Origin: Streptomyces sp. NBC_01217
Lineage (GTDB): Bacteria > Actinomycetota > Actinomycetes > Streptomycetales > Streptomycetaceae
Assembly: GCF_035994185.1 (NCBI RefSeq)
Contig: NZ_CP108538.1
Coordinates: forward strand, 8,807,501-8,871,500
Direction of reading: 5' to 3'
DNA length: 64,000 bases
Shown piece after piece: positions 19,186 through 28,388 of this stretch. The position numbers and the translations under genes were made by a program. The stretch's first letter is position 1, and every line of letters begins with the position of its first letter. Below the pieces are notes generated by a model that was not told the DNA's origin, ran no database searches, and saw nothing but the letters and a program-made list of their open reading frames with translations.

Positions 19186-19512
19186 TCAGTGCGTGGCGTT
19201 CCACGTCTTGATGTTCGCTTCCTCGGCCCCGGCATAATTGCCCCAGTTCACGCGCATCACATGGGCGATCTCGCCGAGCACGCCGTCCTCCTCCTCGCTG
19301 CCGAAGAGGCCGACGGCGGCCATGTCCCACTCGTGCATGCGCATCTGGTACTCGCCTGCGGACTGGGCGTTCCATGTGTCGATCAGCGACCGGATCCGGG
19401 CCCGCAGGGCGTGCAGTTCGCCCATGATGTGCTCGGCCGAGGCGTTGAGGTCATGCCCCGCAGTCTCCAGGTCCTGACCGACATAGATGGGCATGCTTTC
19501 AATATCGGGCAT
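19186..19512 (-). CDS. WXG100 family type VII secretion protein (EsxB/EsxA-like)
   Basis: This 108-residue small secreted helical-hairpin protein has WNA at the turn (in IDTWNAQSAG), the usual place of the WxG motif. A GGAGG site precedes the ATG. It lies 67 nt downstream of a second WXG100 gene; such pairs usually form secreted heterodimers recognised by EccC. By position next to eccD it corresponds to the esxBA pair of Streptomyces. Confidence 0.9.
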   Translation of the reverse strand: MPDIESMPIYVGQDLETAGHDLNASAEHIMGELHALRARIRSLIDTWNAQSAGEYQMRMHEWDMAAVGLFGSEEEDGVLGEIAHVMRVNWGNYAGAEEANIKTWNATH

Positions 19513-19579
19513 TTCGGTTCCTCCGACGAGAAATGTGTTCCGTGCTGCGTGCGTGCGCGCAGGCCGGCGCGCATCGCCG

Positions 19580-19942
19580 TCAAACCAGGTTCGCCTTCGG
19601 CAGGTTCACGGCGCTGAGGTTCTTCAGGTTCGAGTGCTCGGAGCCCAAGTAGTTGTCCGCGGTGGAGTCCAGGCCGTTCGCGATGGCGAGAAGCGCGTTC
19701 TGCAATTGCGCCGCGTACGTGTCCCACTCCTTCATGAGCTCCTGGAAGGTGCTGGAGGCGACACCCTTCCACTTCGCCTCCAGGCCGACGACGTAGCTCT
19801 TCAGTGCGTCGAGTTCCGCCTGGACGGTCTGTTCGGTGGTGCGGATGTCCCCCGCCTTGACCTTCAGGTCCTCGGGCGTCGTCTGGTACAGGACGCCGTC
19901 CGAGCCCTTGAAACCGATATCCCCGCCGTCGGTCGCCGCCAT
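19580..19942 (-). CDS. WXG100 family type VII secretion protein (EsxA/EsxB-like)
   Basis: The 120-residue protein carries a canonical WKG motif (in EAKWKGVAS) between two amphipathic helices. The ATG at 19942 has GGAAGG upstream; an in-frame extension to 20119 lacks WXG100 features and is unlikely. It is the first gene of the minus-strand type VII run, and the 275-bp region upstream (19943-20217) must hold the promoter. The locus stops here: beyond 20200 there is only IS-derived sequence. Confidence 0.92.
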   Translation of the reverse strand: MAATDGGDIGFKGSDGVLYQTTPEDLKVKAGDIRTTEQTVQAELDALKSYVVGLEAKWKGVASSTFQELMKEWDTYAAQLQNALLAIANGLDSTADNYLGSEHSNLKNLSAVNLPKANLV

Positions 19943-20217
19943 GGCGCCCCGCCTTCCTTGACTGTTGCCTGGAGACCGGCGCACCGGCCCTGCGCGAGAA
20001 GCGCTGAATGCCCGCCACTGCGGAAGCCCCGTACCGGGTAGGCGTGATGCACCCGCCGAGCGCCAGAACACTTGACTCGGGAAAATGATGTTAAGCGACG
20101 GCCGTGGCGGATCGTTCATCCGGTGATGAGAATTAACCCGATGTTGGCTTGCGAACTTCGCTACGCGCCGGTCACATTACGGAGTGAGACACAACATACC
20201 TGGCCCAAGCCCCCTGG

Positions 20218-20823
20218 CTAAGACCCCATGCCCGGCCCGGCGGTCCAGGCGGTTGCGATGGCGATCAGCTCCGGGCGGTCGAGCGGACGGTTCTGCCATT
20301 CCGCCATGCCGTCCATCACCTTGTCGGTGATCGTGCTGATGGTCGTCTTGGACACGTCCGCGCCGTAGACCTCGGCCAGGTGCGCGGAGATCTCCCCGTG
20401 CGCGAGGCCCTTCGCCGACAGCGAGAGCACCATCTCGTCCACGCCGGTCAGCCGGCGCTGCCGCTTCTTGACGATGGCCGGCTCGAAGGAGCCCTCCCGG
20501 TCGCGAAGCACGTCGATCTCGACCGGCCCGATGTCTGTCAGCACCGTCTTGGACCGGGTGCCGTTACGGGAGTTGCCGCCGTCCTTGCCCGCCGGGTCGT
20601 GCTTGTCATAGCCGAGATGGTCGGTGATCTCGCCCTCCAGGGCGGACTCCAGAACCGTCTTGGTCAGCTGCTGCAGCAGTCCGCCCTCGCCGGTCAGCTG
20701 CAGCCCCTTGCTGCGGGCCTGCTCGACGAGCTGGTCGATCAGTTTCTGCTCGACCGTCGCAGCCCCCGGCGACGGATCCGCCTGGTCAGTGGCGGCCACG
20801 AACTCGGTCACGGTGTCAGTCAC
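20218..20823 (-). pseudogene. Truncated IS256-family transposase
   Basis: The 201 residues match the N-terminal half of IS256-type Mutator transposases, including the conserved SRNGTRSKTVLTDIGPVEID block and the GADVSKTTIS segment. Full-length members are about 400 residues with a DDE core; here the frame diverges after PLDRPE and ends at 20218, so the catalytic domain is gone. It lies immediately upstream of the type VII locus and marks the edge of the IS-rich region. Confidence 0.9.
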
Positions 20824-20848
20824 TTGATGTCTCTTCCATGATCATCAA

Positions 20849-21165
20849 TTACACCGGTGGGCGTACAGACCCGCGCTCGACCTGTAGCCGCACCAGCGTG
20901 CCGTGCAGGACGGGCAGTTCCTCCTCGGCGTGGTCCAGCCACGGGCCGCGGTGGGTGAGTCTGGGGTGCATCCGGTCCCAGGCCATCGCCTCGGCCTTGC
21001 CGTAGTGGGTGGTGTCCGTGCTGGTGGTGACGTCGGGCTGGTGCCAGCTGTCGGGCTTGGCGAAGGTGAGGACGCCGCCGTGCCGACGGGGCCGCCCGCC
21101 CCTCGGCCCGGGGCGGACCGGGCCTGGGTCGCGGAGCATGACCCGGTCCGAGCGCAGGCGCCCGA
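20849..21165 (-). pseudogene. Transposase fragment fused to a broken IS3 orfB
   Basis: The frame continues from the IS3 sequence at 21165 into a different transposase. Its blocks (GRPRRHGGVL, TSTDTTHYGKAEA, AWDRMHPRLTHRGPWLDHAE, GTLVRLQVE) resemble a Streptomyces putative transposase family I recall as NF041680. Only about 100 residues remain and no catalytic core is seen, so this is a junction between two dead elements. Confidence 0.7.
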
Positions 21166-21575
21166 CGGCCAGGGCGGCCGGGTCCGTCCCGGTCACTTCA
21201 CCCAGAGGACCATGCATCGCTTGAGGACATCACGCTCCATCTCCAGCTCGCGTATCCGCTTGTTCTTCTCGCTCATCTCCCGCCGCAGCCGCTCCAGCTC
21301 GGCCCGCTCGGCCTCGCGGATCCGGCCACCCGGCGCGGGCTCGGCCGGCCGGTCGGACGACGCCGACCCGTTGCGCCGCCACCGCGACACCCAGCTGTGC
21401 AGCGTGCCGGAGTGGACGCCGGGTTCCTCGGCGACCTCCGGGATCGGCCTGCCCGTCTCGATCACAATGCGTACAGCACCCTCACGAAACTCGGGCGTGT
21501 ACGTCCGTTGCTTGGACCCCATGAACCCCGACTTCCCCTGCAATCACGGACTCCACGCTACGAGGGGAGGGACAC
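21166..21575 (-). mobile_element. 5' part of an IS3-family element, copy 1
   Basis: The element end (TGTCCCTCCCCTCGTAGCG on the minus strand, outer edge about 21575), orfA and the first codons of orfB are present. Identity with the copy starting at 62925 continues until about 21165, where the sequence switches to another transposase. The 3' three-quarters of the IS, including the DDE domain, are missing. Confidence 0.85.
21193..21522 (-). CDS. IS3-family transposase OrfA (HTH), copy 1
   Basis: The 109-residue OrfA has an N-terminal helix-turn-helix (TPEFREGAVRIVIETGR, VHSGTLHSWVSRW) and a C-terminal leucine-zipper-like coiled coil (EKNKRIRELEMERDVLKR). It is nearly identical to the copy at 62978; the visible protein difference is SSDRP here against SSGRP there. 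The ATG at 21522 is preferred over a TTG at 21543. The partner OrfB is truncated, so this gene cannot mobilise its own element. Confidence 0.85.
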   Translation of the reverse strand: MGSKQRTYTPEFREGAVRIVIETGRPIPEVAEEPGVHSGTLHSWVSRWRRNGSASSDRPAEPAPGGRIREAERAELERLRREMSEKNKRIRELEMERDVLKRCMVLWVK

Positions 21576-21637
21576 AAACCGCCCGACTGCGGAGGCGGTA
21601 AACGGTCCGCAACCGCTCCACTCGGGTTTTTCGCACA

Positions 21638-22351
21638 TCACGGCGCCCTGACCGCCGTCAACTGGGTGTGACGACGAAGTGCGAACCCCAGCGATTCGTA
21701 AAGCCGGATCGCTGCGCAATTGGCTGCGGCGGCCTGCAGATACGACGTGTCACCTCGCTCGTGTATGTGGGCGGCGACCGTGCGCACCAGCCGGCCTGCC
21801 AGTCCCTGGCCACGGAAGTCCGGGTCCGTGCACACGGCGCTGATCTCGGTCCAGCCCGGGGCATGCAGCCTCTCGCCGGCCATCGCGACGAGTCTGCCCT
21901 CCCACCTGAACCCGAAATACGCCCCCAGTGTCACCGTCTTCTCGCGGAAAGGACCCGGTTGCGCCCGCGCCACCAGGTCGAGCATGTCCGGCACATCGGC
22001 CGGGCCGAGTCGCACGGCCTCCGGATCCGTCTCCGCACGGACGGAGGCGCCTACCATTTCGACGCCTGGGATCGCCTTGGAAACGGTCCACCCGGCGGGA
22101 GCGTGCGTGATGCCGGGAAGAAACGTTTCTTCCCCCGACTCGAACAGGCCCGCGAGGTCCTCCCAGGCTCCAGGATCATCCGGATCGGCCAGAGCAGCGA
22201 ACGGAGAGACCTCCCGCGCATAGCGGGCAGCGCTCCCCCGTCTCTGCGCGAAGGCCGCGTGAGGCCCGGTGAGCGCCGCCCAGGCAACGTTGTCAAGCGT
22301 ATGGGCTGGCAAAAGGCGGCCGGACCCGTCAAGCGGGACGGAAAGGCTCAT
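21638..22351 (-). CDS. GNAT-family N-acetyltransferase
   Basis: The 237-residue protein has its GNAT fold in the C-terminal half. The acetyl-CoA loop RGQGLAGRL follows VCTDPDF, and the ANCAAIRLYESLGF segment is typical of FR47-like members. The N-terminal 110 residues form a less conserved partner half-domain. The ATG at 22351 has AGGAAAA 6 nt upstream. The substrate cannot be read from sequence. The gene appears intact despite IS debris on both sides. Confidence 0.85.
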   Translation of the reverse strand: MSLSVPLDGSGRLLPAHTLDNVAWAALTGPHAAFAQRRGSAARYAREVSPFAALADPDDPGAWEDLAGLFESGEETFLPGITHAPAGWTVSKAIPGVEMVGASVRAETDPEAVRLGPADVPDMLDLVARAQPGPFREKTVTLGAYFGFRWEGRLVAMAGERLHAPGWTEISAVCTDPDFRGQGLAGRLVRTVAAHIHERGDTSYLQAAAANCAAIRLYESLGFALRRHTQLTAVRAP

Positions 22352-23314
22352 TCTTGTTTTCCTACATGTAGTGCACGCTTGCCCGGTCCGGGCCTTGGGG
22401 AGACGCTTCCTCGACCGCAGTACACGCGTACGGATGAACAACAACAGGGGCTACCTAGCACCCTGGGGAACACGTTCGGCCTCCTTCGGCCGGAGGCAGG
22501 ATCAAGCTGCCCAGCCGACAGTGGGCCGTTCGCCGTCAGCCCGCGGCGAACGCGTCCAGGAGTATTGATCCGTAGCGTCGGGCGGCAGATGCACGGCCCA
22601 GCCGAGTTCGCCTTGCTCCGCCATCACATCCTCGATCAGAGACGGATGGGGGCGGCAGGGCGGAAGGCAGCCGGTAATGTGTGTGGCCGTCCTCCGAGTG
22701 GAAGTGGCGAGCGCGCCCCGCCCCTGTGTGTAGGGGTGGACGACCCGGTTCGGGCGGCGACTTCCTCGTGGGCATGTGAGGCCCGGGAATGGTGGGGAGG
22801 ACAACGCTACGAAGGACGGTGACGGGTAGGAAAGCGCAGACCCGGGTCCGGAGCAGGACTACCGAATCCGGCGAGCGCTACCAGCGGCGATCGCGGATAA
22901 AGTGGCAATCCCGCCGTCAGGTCCGTAATTTGTGCGTCATTCAGAGTCCTCGTCTTTACTTTGGCGGCCATAATGCTACCGCCATACAGAAGAGCCCGGA
23001 TCGCAGCCCGAGGCGGGTTGTCGGCCCCCACGCAATGCAGGCTATCGATGCCAGGAGCATGCGACGAGCATTTCGGGTGGCCCTGAAAGTCCTAGGATCG
23101 GCCGGGAGGCCGTTCCTGTCCCGATCCACAAGATTCGGACCCGTGGGCCCCTACCGGCCCGGGACGTTCTTCTTGAACTTGCGGTGCGGTGGTGTCATTT
23201 TCCAGTCAGTGTGCCCATTTCCTGGTGGCAGGCCGTCAGGCTCACGCGCTGCATCGTTGGTCCAGGTTCGCGCGTCACTGTGGACACCGTGGTGAGCTGC
23301 ACTAGCATACACAT
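22352..23314. other. Gene-poor interval with IS debris
   Basis: About 960 bp without a supportable gene. A short ISL3-like transposase tail lies at 22560-22642. A lower-GC patch at 22880-22990 encodes on the minus strand a short frame beginning MAAKVKTRTLNDAQI; its DAQI stretch faintly recalls pterin dehydratases, but the following conserved residues are absent. Otherwise I see nothing. Confidence 0.5.
22560..22642 (+). pseudogene. ISL3-type transposase C-terminal remnant
   Basis: The plus-strand frame reads RQMHGPAEFALLRHHIL, matching the C-terminal end of ISL3 transposases (usual form RQMYGRAGFxLLRxRIL). A related remnant lies at 35200-35307. Only about 25 residues survive. Confidence 0.6.
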
Positions 23315-23342
23315 TTGCGTGCGTACGCACACGCTGTACGGT
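23315..23342 (+). promoter_or_regulatory. Operator-promoter A: TTGCGT-GCGT-ACGCAC
   Basis: An imperfect palindrome at 23315-23330 matches the sites at 59771, 44160, 38299 and 42895. TTGCGT also reads as a -35 box, with TACGGT (23337-23342) as -10 at 16-bp spacing, so a bound regulator would block RNA polymerase. It lies about 260 bp upstream of the hemerythrin-like gene at 23587. Confidence 0.6.
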
Positions 23343-23586
23343 ACCTTACATGAGGCGCAAGCCGCCTTCGGCAGGGCAGAGCCGGCGGGAAGTGCAGCAC
23401 CGGCACACCGTGAGACCTCCGGCGAAGCACGCAAGTGGCGCTTCCTTACGGTGGCCACTGCAGCGCCTGGCGCGCAGAGCACCCCCACCTCCCTCGAGCC
23501 CAGCACCCCTGACCTGGTCGTTCCATCTGAGACGGCCACGCCGACAGCCGCCTTGATAGCGGTTTCAACGATGAGTGAGGTTGCAA

Positions 23587-24267
23587 GTGACCCGACCCGA
23601 TGAGCCCATGGCGGATGTCAGAGACATGTACATGGCACACGCCATGTTGCGCCGGGAGTTCCGCCTGCTTCCGCAGTTGGTGCGGGACGTGAAGCCGAGC
23701 GATGTCGAGCGCGCGAAAGCCGTCGGGGCTCACGCCGACCACATCTGTTTCCTGCTGCACCTGCACCACGAGGGCGAGGACCTGCTGCTCTGGCCGCTCC
23801 TGCTCGAGCGTGCGGGCGACAAGGCAGCGGCGATCGTGCCCACGATGGAGGAGCAGCACGGCGCCATTGAGCGGCATTACACAGAGGTGACCGAACTCCT
23901 GCCGCAGTGGCGTGCCACGGCGCAGCAGGGCGAGCGACTCGCCGGTGCCATCGAGCGGTTGCTGTCGGCGCTGGTGGAGCACCTGATGCTGGAAGAGAAG
24001 GAGATCCTTCCCCTCGCCGGGCAGTACGTCACCGCGGCCGAGTGGAAGCAACTCGGTGCGCACGGAATGGCGAAGACTCCCCCGGAGACCATGCCGCTGG
24101 CCCTCGGCATGGCGATGTACGAGGCCGACCCCGAAGTGTTCGAGGATCTGCTCGCCGACGTGCCCGAACCCGCCCGCCTGGTCCTGACCGACTCGGCACA
24201 GCGCGCCTACGCCGACCACGCGCAGCGCCTGTACGGCACCAGCACCCCACCCCGCGTCGGTAACTGA
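23587..24267 (+). CDS. Hemerythrin HHE-domain protein, copy 1
   Basis: The 226-residue cytosolic protein has a four-helix hemerythrin-like domain with likely iron-ligand segments AHAMLRREF, HLHHEGEDLLLW, EEQHGAIE and EHLMLEEKEI. Such proteins bind O2, NO or sense iron and redox state. GTG at 23587 is chosen because GTGAGG lies 6 nt upstream and the same arrangement precedes the paralogue at 60603, also 226 residues. The shared upstream bases and high identity point to duplication. The paralogue follows a wrbA gene; here the operator-promoter at 23315 precedes it instead. A redox-stress role is inferred from this context. Confidence 0.88.
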   Translation: MTRPDEPMADVRDMYMAHAMLRREFRLLPQLVRDVKPSDVERAKAVGAHADHICFLLHLHHEGEDLLLWPLLLERAGDKAAAIVPTMEEQHGAIERHYTEVTELLPQWRATAQQGERLAGAIERLLSALVEHLMLEEKEILPLAGQYVTAAEWKQLGAHGMAKTPPETMPLALGMAMYEADPEVFEDLLADVPEPARLVLTDSAQRAYADHAQRLYGTSTPPRVGN

Positions 24268-24405
24268 CCCGGACCACACCGAGGGCGATCCACCCGTCCC
24301 GAGTTCCGGTGGCGATCACCGGGGGGAGGGGGAGCGACTTGATCGGCTGATCGCGTAACCAACGACGAGGCCTCGTCACCGGCAGAACTCCGGCCGCGTC
24401 AACCG

Positions 24406-25030
24406 ATGGCTTTCGGTACCGCGCCGACCCCGCTGTGGCCTCTGTACCAGGCGCGTGACCACTTCGGTCCGACCGAGGCCACCATCCGCCTTCGCGGTCA
24501 TGGTCGTCGGGGCGGCGGCCGGCTTCCGCCTGCTCGGTCACCTATCCGACCGGCTCGGCCGCCGCATCATCGTTCCGGCGCTCGGCGTCGGCATCGTCTC
24601 GGCCGTCGTCCTTGCCGCACGGCCGGACCTGCCGGGTCTGATCGTCGGGCGCCTGATCACCGGCGTGGCAGTGGGACTGATGGCCTCGATGGTCACGACC
24701 TACCTCTCCGACTTGCACCACGAGGCCTACCCCGAGCGGGGCGGATCGCCGGTGTCCGCCGAGGTCGCCTCCGTCGCCAACCTCGGCGGCCTGGCATTTG
24801 GCCCCTCGTCTCCGGAGCCCTCGCCGCATGGGTTCCCGCTCCGCTGGTCACCAGCTACGTCGTCTTCACCGCCGCCATGACGGTGCTGCTTCTCCTGGTG
24901 CTCGCCACCCTTGAGACCGTCGACACCGGCCTCAAGGCCCAGGACTGGCCCGACCGCTTCGCCCTGCGCCCCGCGTTCGCCGCCGCGGCCGGCACCAGTT
25001 TCCTCGCCTGCGCGCTTTGGGCCTGTTTCC
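24406..25030 (+). pseudogene. Frameshifted, truncated MFS transporter
   Basis: Major facilitator sequence is split over two frames. The start at 24406 (MAFGTAPTPLWPLYQ) is in one frame. The central part, about 24490-24790, with the signature LGHLSDRLGRR and GRLITGVAVGLMASMVTTYL, is in a second. The stretch 24800-25025 (TSYVVFTAAMTVLLLLVLATLE) returns to the first. Two frameshifts and loss of the C-terminal half make it non-functional. It ends at the junction with a helicase fragment. Confidence 0.8.
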
Positions 25031-25035
25031 ACACC

Positions 25036-25628
25036 ACTGCGCAAAGCGCCCTGTGTGACCTGGGTCTGCTGCCGAACTACGCCTTCATCGACTCGTCGAC
25101 GACGCTGTCGGCGACCCTGTACGGCGAGGACGGCATCGACCCGAAGACGGGCAAGGTGGTGTACACGTCCGAGACCGTCTCCTATGAGCGGCCCCGCCGC
25201 TTCGCGATCCAGGAGCTGGCGCCAGGCAACACCTTCTACGTCAACGGCTACCGGCACGAGATCACCGGCCTGGAGCTGTCGACGGGCGGCCGGCAGGAGT
25301 GGCGCACCTGGCGGGTGTGCCCAGGCTGCGGGTACGTACGCACCGAGGACGCCACCGACGATCGCTCGCCGTGCCCCCGGTGCAGGGCGAGCCAGATCGC
25401 GGACGACGGTTCCTGCCTGTTCCAGGTCGTGGAGCCAGCCACCGTGACGTCGCGGGACAAGCGTGAGGACGCACGGATCCGCGACGACAAGGGAGCTCGC
25501 CGGCCTCGCCGCTACCCTGGCTACGTGGCGCAAGGAGCTCTCCACGGACGAGAACGGCTCGCCCAGAGACCCGAGCGGTCATGTCGCCGTCTGCGCCGCC
25601 GACCGCGACAGGGTCAGCCCGTCATGTA
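25036..25628 (+). pseudogene. Fragment of a large DEAD/DEAH-box helicase C-terminal region
   Basis: In frame with the preceding MFS remnant, the sequence becomes LGLLPNYAFIDSSTTLSATL, then ELAPGNTFYVNGYRHEI, then a zinc-ribbon-like CPGCGYV and CPRC. These blocks occur in the distal part of large actinobacterial helicases with DUF1998-like regions. Helicase motor motifs I-VI are absent. After about 25500 the reading becomes Arg-rich and meaningless. It is a deletion or recombination scar. Confidence 0.65.
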
Positions 25629-25715
25629 AGTGACCGTCAGCACGGCGTGCGGCACCGCCCAGCCGTCCTTGGTGCGCACCCGCCCCCGCAGGCCCGTCTT
25701 GCCGATCGTGGTCAT
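25614..25715 (-). pseudogene. N-terminal remnant of a CarbopepD_reg/YceI-type protein
   Basis: A 33-residue frame begins MTTIGKTGLRGRVRTKDGWA and stops at TYMTG. This is the usual start of Streptomyces proteins with a carboxypeptidase-regulatory-like domain followed by a YceI domain. It lies about 220 bp downstream of the MFS gene whose tail has the same type of domain. It breaks exactly where the helicase fragment begins, so the rest was deleted. Confidence 0.65.
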
Positions 25716-25931
25716 GCTCGTTGCTCGCCTTCCGTCGCGCGTGTGTTCCCCGGGGGAGCGGGGCCCGGGGGGATGCCCCGGGCCCCTGCGGGAGCCACCC
25801 GGTGTGGTCCGGTCCTGACGGCTCGGCCGTCCCCTGCCTGTGCTGTCCGGACCAGACCGGGGTGTCCCCCGGGGCAGCCGGTTCGTGCGTCTCCGCAAGC
25901 GCGCGAACCGGCCGTTCTCGAGAGGGCCCGC

Positions 25932-28388
25932 TCACCCCTCGGGGTGGCTGAGCTCCACGTCGACGTCCTTGGCGGTCTCGTCGTCGACCGTGATCGTGGT
26001 CGCGACCGGCGGGAAGCCGCTGGCTATGAGCGCGTACTCGCCCGCGTCCAGGTCGCCGAAGGCGTACACGCCGTCGCCGCCGGTCGTGGCGGTGGCCACG
26101 ACGTTGCCGGCGCCGTCCACGAGGGTGACGCGCGCCTCGGGCAGCGGCAGCCGGGTCGCGCCGCCGAGGACGGTGCCCTGGACGCGGCCGCCGAGCCGCA
26201 GTGCGACGTCGACGCGGGTCGGGCCGGTGCCGGCGACCTCGACGGGCAGGGCGGCCGGCCGGAAGCCGGTGGCGTTGACCGCGAGGGTGAAGTCGCCGGC
26301 CGGGAGCTCGGCGAAGCCGAAGCCGCCGTCCTGCCCGGTGCCTCCGCTGGCCAGCACTTCGCCGCGGATGTCGGTGACGGCGACCACGGCGCCGTGGACG
26401 GGTATGCCGTCGGCCTCGGAGGTCACGGTGCCGGTGAGGCCGCTGGTGCCGGCCAGGATCACGTTGTGGGGGACCGGTTCCTCGCCGACCACGACTGTGG
26501 AGGCCTGCGGCTGGTGGCCGTCGGCCGCCGCGATCAGGACGTACGAGCCGGCGCCGGGCGCGGTGAGCGTGTAGCCGCCGTCGGGGCGGGTGGCGGCCCG
26601 GCCGAGCTGCTTGCCGGTGAGGGAGAGCAGGGTGAGCGTGGCGTGTGCGACGCCGGCGCCCTCGGAGTTGCGGACCTGGCCCTGGATGATCCCCCCCTCC
26701 GCCGCCGCGTGTTCGGGCGCGGCAGAGACCACGGCCGTGTCCGCCAAGGCTGCGGCGCCGTGCGGTACTGCCTGCGGGGCCGTCCGCTCCTCGGACTCGG
26801 AGCCAGCCGTCGTCTGCTGCAAGCCGCTCGCGGTCCTCAGCGGCACCTCCTTGATGAACAGCACCAGCAGCAGCGCCAGAAGAGACAGGGGGGCCGCCAC
26901 CAGGAACACATCGCCGGCGCCGTGGCCGAATGCGCTCTGCACGACCGTCCGGATCGGCGCCGGCAATGTCGCGAGGTCCGGGATACTGCCGTCGGGCGAG
27001 CCGGTGGAGTCCACGCCCAGCGCGGACAGGCCGTCCGTGGTGTAGCGGGTGACCCGGTTCGAGAGCACGGCGCCCAGCGCGGAGACGCCGACCGCGCCGC
27101 CGAGGGTGCGGAAGAAGGTGACCATGGAGCTTGCCGCGCCGAGGTCGGCTGGCTGTACCTGGTTCTGCACGGCCAGGACCAGGTTCTGCATCATCATGCC
27201 GACGCCCAGGCCAAACAGAGCCATGTACAGCCCGGTCTGCCAGAGCGGAGTGTCATACCGCAGGCTGCCGAGGAGAGCGCTGCCGGCGGTGAGCAGAACA
27301 GCGCCGGAGACCAGGATTGCCTTCCAGCGGCCGGTGCGGGTGATGATCAGACCGGAGGCGGTGGAGGAGGCCGACAGACCTGCGATCAGCGGAATGGTGC
27401 AGATACCGGCCATGGTCGGCGTCTTGTCGCGCGCAAGCTGGAAGTACTGGCTCAGGAAGATCGTGCCGCCGAACATCGCCACACCCACGAACAGCGAAGC
27501 GCCCGAGGTCAGGCTGATCGTCTTGTTGCGGAACAACCGCAGCGGCATGATCGGCTCGCGCGCGCGGGACTCGACCAGCACGAAGATCAGGCCCAGCAGC
27601 ACCGCGCCGCCGGTCATGACCCAGGTCTGCCAGGAAATCCACTCGTACTTGTCGCCGACGAAGGTGACCCAGGTCAGCAGCAGACTGACGGCTGCGGTGA
27701 TGAAGCCGGCGCCCGCCCAGTCGACCTTGGCCTGACGCTTGACGACCGGCAGGTGCAGGGTCTTCTGCAGCACGATCAGCGCGATGATCGCGATGGGCAC
27801 GCCGACGTAGAAGCACCAGCGCCAGCCGAGCCAGCCGGTGTCGACGATGACACCGCCGAGCAGCGGGCCGCCGACGGTGCCGACCGCGAAGGCCGCACCG
27901 AGGTAGCCGCTGTACCGGCCGCGCTCCCGCGGCGAGATCATCGCGGCCATGATGACCTGGGTCAGCGCGACCAGACCGCCGACACCGACACCCTGGACAA
28001 CACGGCAGCCGATCAGCATCCCGGCGTTCTGTGACACGCCCGCGACCAGCGAACCGACCACATAGATCACCAGCGCCAGCTGGACCAGCAGCTTCTTGCT
28101 GAACAGGTCGGACAGCTTGCCCCACAGCGGAGTGGTGGCGGTGGTGGCGAGCAGGGATGCGGTGACGACCCACGTGTAGGCGCTCTGACCACCGTGCAGA
28201 TCGGAGATGATCCTGGGCAGCGCGTTGGAAACGATCGTGGACGACAGGATCGCTACGAACAGGCCGAGGATCAACCCGGTGAGAGCTCTCATGATCTCAC
28301 TGTGCGACATCGAACTTGAACGACCTGGGGGGGTGCTGGTGCGAGCATGCGACCTGTGCAGACGCGCCGGTGATGTCGTTGTTGCCAT
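25932..28388 (-). CDS. DHA2-family MFS exporter with CarbopepD_reg-like C-terminal domains
   Basis: The 818-residue protein has about fourteen membrane helices in the first 500 residues, the DHA2 (14-TMS) drug:H+ antiporter pattern, with motif A GKLSDLFSKK. After the last helix (LLALLLVLFIKEVPL) it continues for about 270 residues with three carboxypeptidase-regulatory-like beta-sandwich repeats (GQVRNSEGAGVAHATLTL, GTVTSEADGIPVHGAVVAV, GTVLGGATRLPLPEARVTL). The ATG at 28388 follows AAGAAGGAAG; an upstream in-frame ATG at 28460 has no such site. The substrate is unknown. The tail probably lies outside the membrane, depending on topology. The companion YceI-like gene is broken (25614-25715). 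Confidence 0.9.
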   Translation of the reverse strand: MATTTSPARLHRSHARTSTPPGRSSSMSHSEIMRALTGLILGLFVAILSSTIVSNALPRIISDLHGGQSAYTWVVTASLLATTATTPLWGKLSDLFSKKLLVQLALVIYVVGSLVAGVSQNAGMLIGCRVVQGVGVGGLVALTQVIMAAMISPRERGRYSGYLGAAFAVGTVGGPLLGGVIVDTGWLGWRWCFYVGVPIAIIALIVLQKTLHLPVVKRQAKVDWAGAGFITAAVSLLLTWVTFVGDKYEWISWQTWVMTGGAVLLGLIFVLVESRAREPIMPLRLFRNKTISLTSGASLFVGVAMFGGTIFLSQYFQLARDKTPTMAGICTIPLIAGLSASSTASGLIITRTGRWKAILVSGAVLLTAGSALLGSLRYDTPLWQTGLYMALFGLGVGMMMQNLVLAVQNQVQPADLGAASSMVTFFRTLGGAVGVSALGAVLSNRVTRYTTDGLSALGVDSTGSPDGSIPDLATLPAPIRTVVQSAFGHGAGDVFLVAAPLSLLALLLVLFIKEVPLRTASGLQQTTAGSESEERTAPQAVPHGAAALADTAVVSAAPEHAAAEGGIIQGQVRNSEGAGVAHATLTLLSLTGKQLGRAATRPDGGYTLTAPGAGSYVLIAAADGHQPQASTVVVGEEPVPHNVILAGTSGLTGTVTSEADGIPVHGAVVAVTDIRGEVLASGGTGQDGGFGFAELPAGDFTLAVNATGFRPAALPVEVAGTGPTRVDVALRLGGRVQGTVLGGATRLPLPEARVTLVDGAGNVVATATTGGDGVYAFGDLDAGEYALIASGFPPVATTITVDDETAKDVDVELSHPEG

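Noticed and set aside
22807..23031. Short minus-strand frame containing MAAKVKTRTLNDAQI
   Set aside because: It has only a faint resemblance to pterin-4a-carbinolamine dehydratase starts. The conserved Trp/His motifs are absent and no ribosome site is evident.
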